Assembly: GCA_038496445.1 (NCBI GenBank)
Contig: JALMLS010000392.1
Location: forward strand, 1 to 22,010
DNA length: 22,010 nucleotides
Reading direction: 5' to 3'
Source: Trichosphaerium sp. ATCC 40318
Lineage: Eukaryota; Discosea; Flabellinia; Trichosidae
The first letter of the stretch is position 1; each line of letters begins with the position of its first letter. The notes beneath the pieces are model-generated. The model worked only from the letters and a program-made list of their open reading frames with translations. It searched no databases and was not told the origin of the DNA. The translations under genes and the position numbers were made by a program. Positions 6,804-14,220 of this stretch are shown here, in pieces.

Positions 6804-9800
6804 TCAGCTTTGCGCATAATGACACTCATCCAGTGGGTCAATGCAATCATTACAAGCACAGAAATGTCCACAAGGTTGGAATACGCTCTTGATACTGTCC
6901 ATACAAACACAACACAACTTCTTTTCGCGCTCCATTTCTATTATGGTAAGATCAAACTAAGCAACAGTAAGTTCACTTTTGCTTTCTCCTCTGATGATCT
7001 TCTTTTTATATGACACATCTGTCTTGTCTTCTGCCACATTTACGGTAGTTATATTAATAAATATATTGTGCTCTACAACCTGTAAAGATGGTAACTGCAA
7101 ACCCATAAATAAAACATTCAGTTTTGAAATACCATTAAGTTAACCTTCGATCGTTATGTAATCATGCCTGTTCTGGCCTTACTTATAGCACCTCGTTGGT
7201 GATTAAGGGCAATATACGAACACCCTGCAAGTAAAATGAAATTGTTACGTTCTGGTGGCTGCTAAAGACCTAATTAAAACAGATGAAACTACGCGTAATT
7301 TCAGGTTAAGTGAATAAGTAAAACTTGAAAAACTTTTTAAACGTAGTCACTGTATTACTATTTATATTTGTTGTAAGAGAGTTTATGTACACACTACCAA
7401 TCACATTATTAAAAACTCCTGTTAAACACCGACTCCGGTTAACCCCAGGTGTACAGTGCAATACACAATAATAAATACACAGTTAACCACACCTCTCAAA
7501 TAGTCTTAACATATTTTTGGCGACACGATCAGATTTTGAAAATTGCATAGATGGCACAGAAGCAAACCGATCTGATTTTACCAGCTACACCGATTCCAAT
7601 TAGGAAAGAGAAACCTTCCCAAAAAGATAAGTTACCAAAGCCTAATATAGACACGCCCGGAAAAGTACAGAAGAAAGACAAGCATAAATCAACCCTGAAA
7701 CACAAAAGAAAGGATAAAAAGAAGAATATTAAAAAACATAACAGGGCTGAAACTAAATAAGGCTTTTTTTGCAAAAGCCTTTTTTTTGCCACCAAATACA
7801 GCCTTATTTTTCACCAAATTGCCTTGTTTTTGCCAAAAAAAATGAGTAAATATGAGGCATTGCCTTGTAATTTTGGGCTTTGAAGCCTCATATTTGGGCC
7901 AAATAGCAAGCAACTGGTTCACTAATTAGCCTTAAAATAGCCTGCATTGTTGGTCCAATAATGCCTCATTTTTAGTGCAACAATAAGGCATTTTTGCCCT
8001 CAATTTTTGGGCATAACCCAGGCACCATATACTCATAAAACAAGGCTTTATATAGGCATACAATAGTGATTCATTTATTAAAGTACAGTACACAAAACAC
8101 AAAAAACTTCAATGTCCTCCATGTGAAAAAAAACCTTTAGCTAGAAAAAAAAATTAACAAATTATTGGTATAATTTTCGCGGACTGGAAAAATGGTTTAA
8201 AGTACCTATACTCCTGTTGTAGGTGAATTTGGATGCTGCGGTTCAAATGGCGGTGGTTTCGTTAGAATCTATAAAATACTAAGAGCGTGGTGACGTCGTC
8301 TATATAAAACGTCAATAGTAAATGAAAAAAAATGTTTAAGAAGTGTTGGTGTGGTGGAGACTTACCTTAAACCAATGTATCCTTAATGTACAATGTGTAC
8401 ACAACCAATGCCTAATTGGTGCCTGTAAATTTAAGGCTGGCAATGCATAAAAAAACTAGGGCAGGCATTGCCTAAAAAAAACAAGGCATTGCAATAATTA
8501 AGGCATTGCCCAACAAAGCCTTATTTCAATGCCTGATTTTTGCCTTTTCTGCCATTGCCTTTGCAAAATCAGGCATTGCCATTTTTGCATGCCTGATTTT
8601 TGCCATCAATGCCTGATTTTAAAAAAATGCCTTCATATTTAAGGCAAAGCCTTGTTTAGTTTCAGCCCTGAATACCGTCGTTGCGAGTCATTAAAGATAT
8701 AACTATAGTAGGCAACTACATGTTGTTTGCCCTCATGACGTTGTACTAAAGTACCGCCACACGCTCTACCTGACGCATCTACATGTATTTCAAACGGCTT
8801 CTCAAAATCGGGATGACGTAGTATCGGAGGAGTCATTAGAGCTGTTTTTAAACTATGAAATGCCCTCGTACACATCTTATCCCACTTCCAAGGCACGTCT
8901 TTCTTACGTAGGTCATTAAGGGGTGCAGCTATACGAGCATAATTGGCAACAAATTTGCGGTAATACCCAGTAATACCTAAAAATGATTCTAACTCTTTAA
9001 CATTTTCAGGACAACGTGCATCAGTGATAGCTTTTATTATTTTGGGATTTGTTGATATTCCGTCTGCTGTAACAACATGTCCGAGGAACTCAATACTATG
9101 ACGGAATAAAATAGATTTACTTGCTTTAAGTTTAACATTGTACTTTCGTAGTCTGTCAAACATAAGTTTTAAGTGAACCAAGTGATCTTCGAACGTATCA
9201 CTGAAAACAATAATGTCATCCACATAACATAGGCATATCTGCAGGGCTGAAACTAAACAAGGCTTTGCCTTAAATATGAAGGCATTTTTTTAAAATCAGG
9301 CATTGATGGCAAAAATCAGGCATGCAAAAATGGCAATGCCTGATTTTGCAAAGGCAATGGCAAAAAAGGCAAAAATCAGGCATTGAAATAAGGCTTTGTT
9401 GGGCAATGCCTTAATTGTTGCAATGCCTTGTTTTTTTTAGGCAATGCCTGCCCTAGTTTTTTTATGCATTGCCAGCCTTAAATTTACAGGCACCAATTAG
9501 GCATTGGTTGTGTACACATTGTACATTAAGAATACATTGATTTAAGGTAAGTTTCCACCACACCAACACTTCCTAAACATTTTTTTTCATTTACTACTGA
9601 CGTTTTATATAGACGACGTCACCAAGCGCTTAGTATTTTATGGATTCTAACGAAACCACCGCCATTCGAACCGCAGCACCCAAGTGCACCTACAACAGGA
9701 GTATAGGTACATTAAACCATTTTTCCAGTCTGCGAAAATTATACCAATAATTTGTTAATTTTTTTGTCTAGCTAAAGGTTTTTTTTCACATGGAGGACAT

Positions 9801-12680
9801 TGCAGTTTTTTGTGTTTTGTGTACTGTACTTTAATAAATGAATCACTATTGTATGCCTATATAAAGCCTTGTTTTATGAGTATATGGTGCCTGAGTTATG
9901 CCCAAAAATTGAGGGCAAAAATGCCTTATTGTTGCACTAAAAATGAGGCATTATTGAACCAACAATGCAGGCTATTTTAAGGCTAATTAGTGAACCAGTT
10001 GCTTGCTATTTGGCCCAAATATGAGGCTCCAAAGCCCAAAATTACAAGGCAATGCCTCATATTTGCTCATTTTTTTTGGCAAAAACAAGGCAATTTGGTG
10101 AAAAATAAGGCTGTATTTGGTGGCAAAAAAATGGCTTTTGCAAAAAAAGCCTTATTTAGTTTCAGCCCTGTTTCAGCATTCTCGCAGAAAGTATATAATA
10201 CACTGCACATAAATAAGAAGCAAACAACAGCTTACCATCCTCAAACAGATGGTCAAACTGAGCGTTTTAACCACACCTTAGTGGAAGTAATTCGCGCTTT
10301 TATTAATGATCAACAGAATGACTGGAACTTTTGGCTTCCTTACGCATTATTTGCTTATCGAACCGCTTGCCATCATGCCACCAAATTTACACCTTTTCGT
10401 TTAATTTTCGGTAGAGAACCGAGATTACCAATAGATTTGATTAATGGCGATCAAACTATAGTAATTCCCAAGAATTATCGAATAGGAAATTGGGCGGAAG
10501 GGTTAGCGAATCTTATCAGATATGCTTACAATTTAGCTCGTGCTAATATTGTAAAAGCTAAAAGAGACCAAGCTAGATATTATAATCGCCACCAGCGTGA
10601 AGTGACATACCATGCTGGCCAGCTAGTCTGGTTATGGATTCCTGCGTTGAAAGATGACCAAAAGAAAAAGCTTACCATGCGTTGGCAAGGTCCTTTCACG
10701 ATTCTGCAAAGGACAGGTGATAATACTTACCGTTTGGAATTGCCCAAGCATAGTAATATGTCACCAGTTGTTAATGTTGAGCGACTTAAGCCAGTGATAG
10801 ACTCATATCTACGACCTCCTCCCACAGCCATACCTGTATCGGCTAGGAATGAATATCTGCAGAGGGACGTGGTAGCCCCTCCTAAAACAGATGGAGATAA
10901 TAGCGAAAGCTACGTAGAACCAAATATACCAACTATTGCCTCTAAGGAAAAGTTGAGTAAACAAATAAGATCTATACCTACGAGAAACAATATCCCTATA
11001 GCATCAGTGGTGCCATATGATACATCACATATGAAAACCCACTTGCCGATGCATGTAGCCCCTCGTAGCTTAAATCCTAGATCTACAAGACGCAACAACA
11101 AAGCTCACCGGACTGAAATATTGTTCGAACAGCTGAGAGAATTGGCGACGGCCGCGCCAAAGCTCAAATTAGACAAACTCAAGGCGACTCTTATAGGGTT
11201 CCTGGGTAGAGGTGCTATTTACATTCGTAGCAACCAACTAGCCACCGAGCTAGAAAATGAAATTAAGAAATGTAAAAGCGTATCGAAGATGGTGGACTGG
11301 TTGAAAGCCTTGATCAAGCATTTTCATAACCGGTTCGCCTATGAAATGACTTTAGCAATCACCGACTGTTGAGAATACGCTAAATCGTCCTCCTTAAGCT
11401 GGAAACAGTAGTAAGGTAAATTGGGTTGTCAGGTTCCCCAGCGATCCCTCATGCTATCAATAAATAACGACGTGGAACGTCTTCCAAAAATAAGGGAGTT
11501 CTGTAAGAGAGTTTATGTACACACTACCAGGGCTGAAACTAAATAAGGCTTTTTTTGCAAAAGCCATTTTTTTGCCACCAAATACAGCCTTATTTTTCAC
11601 CAAATTGCCTTGTTTTTGCCAAAAAAAATGAGCAAATATGAGGCATTGCCTTGTAATTTTGGGCTTTGAAGCCTCATATTTGGGCCAAATAGCAAGCAAC
11701 TGGTTCACTAATTAGCCTTAAAATAGCCTGCATTGTTGGTCCAATAATGCCTCATTTTTTGTGCAACAATAAGGCATTTTTGCCCTCAATTTTTGGGCAT
11801 AACCCAGGCACCATATACTCATAAAACAAAGCTTTATATAGGCATACAATAGTGATTCATTTATTAAAGTACAGTACACAAAACACAAAAAACTGCAATG
11901 TCCTCCATGTGAAAAAAAACCTTTAGCTAGAAAAAAAAATTAACAAATTATTGGTATAATTTTCGCGGACTGGAAAAATGGTTTAAAGTACCTATACTCC
12001 TGTTGTAAGTGCATTTGGGTGCTGCGGTTCGAATGGCGGTGGTTTCGTTAGAATCCATAAACTACTAAGCGCTTGGTGACGGCGTCTATATAAAACGTCA
12101 GTAGTAAATGAAAAAAAATGTTTAGGAAGTGTTGGTGTGGTGGAAACTTACCTTAAACCAATGTATCCTTAATGTACAATGTGTACACAACCAATGCCTA
12201 ATTGGTGCCTGTAAATTTAAGGCTGGCAATGCATGAAAAAACTAGGGCAGGCATTGCCTAAAAAAAACAAGGCATTGCAACAATTAAGGCATGGCCCAAC
12301 AAAGCCTTATTTCAATGCCTGATTTTTGCCTTTTTTGCCATTGCCTTTGCAAAATCAGGCATTGCCATTTTTGCATGCCTGATTTTTGCCATCAATGCCT
12401 GATTTTAAAAAAATGCCTTCATATTTAAGGCAAAGCCTTGTTTAGTTTCAGCCCTGACCAATCACATTATTAAAAACTCCTGTTAAACACCGACTCCGGT
12501 TAACCCCGGGTGTACGGTGCAATACACAATAATAAATACACAGTTAACCACGCCTCTCAAATAGTCTTAACATTGTAAGCGTCACGATGTACTGCGAATC
12601 AATTCCGTTTCAAACAGCTTATTCTTGCAAAGTAAGGCACGTCTACGATTAATACAGTGTACATATAGTTTTAATGTCAT
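6804..12680 (-). CDS. Small RING-finger protein, 4 modelled exons, intron 1 holds an LTR element
   Basis: Modelled exons (minus strand): 12680-12586, 7261-7192, 7079-6977 and 6937-6804, giving 133 aa with all phases agreeing. The last exon encodes a C3HC4 RING of the IAP/MEX-3-like spacing: KLCCVCMDS, then QPCGHFCACNDC, with H followed by Cys at +4 and +7 as in XIAP-type RINGs. The expected last pair (CPxC) is replaced by CHYA before the TGA stop, so one zinc ligand is missing unless a further exon exists. The middle exons (NVTISFYLQGVRILPLITNE and VVEHNIFINITTVNV) are beta-rich and unassigned. RING proteins of this kind act as E3 ubiquitin ligases. Removing the 5.2 kb retroelement and one TSD leaves an ordinary intron of about 119 nt. 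The RING exon is solid; exon 1 and its ATG (the open frame continues upstream) are tentative. Confidence 0.5.
7372..7511 (+). repeat. 5' LTR (140 bp), intact
   Basis: TG...CA-bounded, 140 bp, short for a gypsy LTR. It differs from the 3' LTR at three sites, all A here and G in the 3' copy (CCCCAGG/CCCCGGG, TACAGTG/TACGGTG and CACACCT/CACGCCT), about 2 percent divergence. It supplies the empty site for the element inserted in the 3' LTR. Confidence 0.9.
7517..7534 (+). other. Candidate primer-binding site
   Basis: TTGGCGACACGATCAG starts about 5 nt after the 5' LTR. The TGGCGAC core is common at primer-binding sites of Ty3/gypsy elements. The matching host tRNA cannot be named from the window. 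Confidence 0.4.
7551..7741 (+). pseudogene. gag N-terminal fragment
   Basis: An ATG 40 nt after the LTR opens 63 codons of Lys- and Pro-rich sequence (for example LPATPIPIRKEKPSQKDK), then hits inserted copy 1. Position and basic composition fit the start of gag. No capsid or zinc-knuckle motif is present, so the rest of gag and the protease are lost. Confidence 0.6.
7742..8670 (+). mobile_element. 929 bp non-autonomous TIR element, copy 1
   Basis: Starts CAGGGCTGAAACTAAATAAG and ends with the inverted GTTTCAGCCCTG; the TIR is about 24 bp with one T/C mismatch. No transposase ORF. It has subterminal clusters of AAGGC/GCCTT and GGCATTGCC words, and a TATATAAAA in the middle (8300-8308). Flanks are AA on both sides (7740-7741 and 8671-8672), but because the segment to its right is inverted this match may be chance. 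Orientation is the same as copy 3 and opposite to copy 2. Confidence 0.88.
8671..9241 (-). pseudogene. pol fragment: reverse transcriptase C-half and RNase H N-part, inverted
   Basis: Open across the whole segment on the minus strand, opposite to gag and integrase. It begins at the element boundary with QICLCYVDDIIVFSD, so the catalytic YVDD is the first motif kept. It continues through the RT thumb/connection (LESFLGITGYYRKF) into RNase H (FEIHVDASGRACGGTLVQ) and breaks after NDSQRRY at the other element. The reading frame is intact. The fingers and first catalytic Asp of RT, and the later RNase H residues, are missing. Confidence 0.9.
9242..10170 (-). mobile_element. 929 bp non-autonomous TIR element, copy 2 (inverted)
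   Basis: Same length and termini as copies 1 and 3 but reverse oriented: it begins with the CAAGGCTTTGCC end and finishes with the AAAAGCC end. Its flanks, TG and TT, do not match in the present arrangement. If the RT segment is turned back, the left flank becomes TT and matches the right TT. By eye it differs from copy 3 at only a few percent of sites. It supplies an in-frame ATG that opens into the integrase fragment. Confidence 0.88.
10171..11372 (+). pseudogene. pol fragment: integrase C-terminal part
   Basis: The frame is open from the element boundary to TGA at 11370-11372. It starts inside the integrase core: TTAYHPQTDGQTERFN carries the third catalytic acid (Glu of TERF), while the first two Asp are lost. 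Then come the usual LPYALFAYRTACHHATKF region and the GPY/F module (RWQGPFTILQRTGDNTYRLE). About 190 residues follow with no chromodomain that I can see, ending in a Lys-rich tail. The frame joins an ORF in copy 2, so a chimeric ORF of roughly 410 codons from an ATG in the element could be translated if transcribed. Confidence 0.88.
11486..11499 (+). other. Candidate polypurine tract
   Basis: AAAAATAAGGGAG ends a few bases before the 3' LTR start at 11502, where the plus-strand primer of an LTR element is expected. Confidence 0.5.
11502..12572 (+). repeat. 3' LTR, split by element copy 3
   Basis: The LTR consists of 11502-11527 (26 bp) and 12457-12572 (116 bp), 142 bp in total. That is exactly 2 bp more than the intact 5' LTR: the AC duplicated by the insertion. 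It is followed by TTGT, the retroelement's target duplication. Confidence 0.9.
11528..12456 (+). mobile_element. 929 bp non-autonomous TIR element, copy 3, with proven 2 bp TSD
   Basis: Inserted in the 3' LTR. The left flank ends CACTAC and the right flank begins ACCAATCAC; the empty site in the 5' LTR reads CACTACCAATCAC, so the duplication is exactly AC. Termini, length, subterminal GGCATTGCC words and central TATATAAAA (12087-12095) match copies 1 and 2. No ORF resembles a transposase. TIRs starting CAGGG would suggest hAT, but hAT makes 8 bp duplications. A short duplication plus bidirectional subterminal repeats is closer to CACTA/EnSpm-like elements, though the TIR is not CACTA. Confidence 0.92.
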
Positions 12681-14220
12681 GTTGGAGTGGTTTAGTGACG
12701 TTTCAAGTAGGTAAACGTGTTCTTCCGTTGTACTTTGTGTTTGACGTAGAAAACAGTGAGAAGTGTAGCATTGCAATAGAATTTGCAGTTTATAGCTCTT
12801 TTAAAGCAGTAGATGACGTTTCGTGTCAAAAAACGTGATCTGTGGGGTTTTTTGTGTGATCGCTCTGTGACTGTTTTAATTATGTTTTTCAGCAGTACGC
12901 ACTCATTAATATATGTTACTAGTTACAAAGCACGTTTTCACGCTCGTTAAAACTATTTCACCCGTTTTCGTTTAATTGGCCCTAATACATTACTGTGAAA
13001 ACACGCAGTACTCAAATAAAGTCTGAAACTTCTTATTGGAGTGAGTCGCAAGTTTGTTTTCGTTTACTTGTGAGGTTGAATCTTTCTGTGGATATCCTTG
13101 AGTAAACCAACGCCATACGCGTAGAAATAACTTCGTTAGTCTGCATACGACGTATACTACATGTTCAAGAAAATTGGTTTGTTCAGAAATGGAATTCGCC
13201 GTTGCACTGCCCCAAACGCCTTTTTGTTAATGTAATATGATTATACTTACGCAATGGCGTGTATACAGATGGTTTGTAAGGATTTTGTGCCTTTTTGGAG
13301 TGTTTTATAAATTGCTCAGCACAAAGTAAACCAATTTGAAAAACAGTTGCACGTCAAGTACTCCCGTTGGCAAGGCTTTGCTGTCAGAGGTTTTAGTGTA
13401 AACGGTATTTTACTCAGCTCAACGTAAACCAATTCGAACCAAAGTCACAACTATCTGAATCACCATGGACAGGGCTACAGGTATTGTCTATCCCACAATT
13501 TTTTTTTGTTTGAGTTTCAGGTGTATAAAAGAAAACGAATATATCGTGTTATCGTATTTGTAAAAAAGTACCATGAGCACTTATCATGTAAAAATTCTGA
13601 AATGATCTCAATGCCCAAAATCTGTCTTGGATGCGCCAAAGCTATAATGACCCTGAAATAACTGACTAAGACCGTAACCTGGTAGCCATATCTTTTTGTG
13701 AAAAATCCTTTGGTGCCGTATCTATCTGACTTCCATGAAGGGGTTAGCCAGTGATTGATTCCGGCGCGTTGCAAATTACATAGCATCAAACCTTGATTTC
13801 GACCTAAGTATTCTCATAATTTTCTTACTTTTTGATACAATTTATCTAAAGTTACCAAACTTTTTTGGGTATTCTCGCTAAACTGCATACTTCTGGTACA
13901 TGATTGTTTGTTAAGTGGTATTTACACTAATAAAAACCTCCCTAAATATGAATACAGCATTGAAGTCTATTGTTTTGGTGAATTATCTTTGCTTGTTGGT
14001 ACACCTTTACTAAAGAATACACGTTTTACGATCTATTTTATTGCAAAGCAATAGTAGACAATGAGAACAATGCATTGGCGGGTGCACAAGAATTTACAAG
14101 AGGGCTACTTAATCAAAGGATATACACAAGAGTTGCTTATTAAATGAAGGCCCGCAAGCTATTGTAGTAATGAACGCTGGCCCTACCTTTGTTTTATGTA
14201 AGCACTATTACTTTTGTGTT
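12681..14220. other. Intergenic region between the RING gene and the SH3-like/SIM gene
   Basis: No gene can be supported. The RING exon 1 frame stays open to about 12800, so an earlier exon boundary is possible. An ATG in good context (CACCATGGACAGGG) lies at 13465, but neither read-through nor the obvious intron (GTATTG to TTTCAG) gives a protein. A 90-codon minus ORF (13789-13517, with KSDRYGTKGFFTKRYGYQV) and short plus frames near 14040-14190 (one reading LLNEGPQAIVVMNAGPTFVL before a GTAAGC) look coding-like but have no matching partners. Imperfect repeats of GTAAACCAA occur near 13100, 13328 and 13421. Confidence 0.3.

Larger units (their letters stand above)
7372..12572 (+). mobile_element. 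Ty3/gypsy-type LTR retrotransposon, broken by nested elements
   Basis: Bounded by LTRs starting TGTAAGAGAG and ending TCTTAACA, and flanked by TTGT on both sides (7368-7371 and 12573-12576), a 4 bp target duplication. The order is 5' LTR, gag start, inserted copy 1, inverted RT/RNase H piece, inserted copy 2, integrase end, 3' LTR split by inserted copy 3. The RT motif YVDD, the RNase H motif HVDASG and the integrase GPY/F module assign it to the Ty3/gypsy (Metaviridae) type. It lacks protease, the first part of RT, the end of RNase H and the first two-thirds of integrase, so it cannot move on its own. It lies antisense in intron 1 of the RING gene. I see no envelope-like ORF. Confidence 0.9.

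Noticed and set aside
6789-7013. Plus-strand ORF reading LRIMTLIQWVNAII
   Set aside because: It is the antisense of the RING exon; the regular Cys/His spacing on the minus strand is far more specific.
7742-8670. Classification of the 929 bp elements as hAT MITEs
   Set aside because: The CAGGG ends and subterminal repeats are suggestive, but the only insertion with a known empty site shows a 2 bp, not 8 bp, duplication.
8400-8670. Repeated words considered as a CRISPR-like or satellite array
   Set aside because: No regular spacing or constant repeat length; all words lie inside the transposon copies.
7740-8672. AA/AA flanks of copy 1 as proof of its target duplication
   Set aside because: The right flank belongs to the inverted segment, so a 2 bp match has about a 1 in 16 chance of being accidental.
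13465-13660. ATG in excellent context (CACCATGG) followed by an intron-like GTATTG...TTTCAG
   Set aside because: Splicing gives an immediate stop and read-through gives only 32 codons; no further exon fits.
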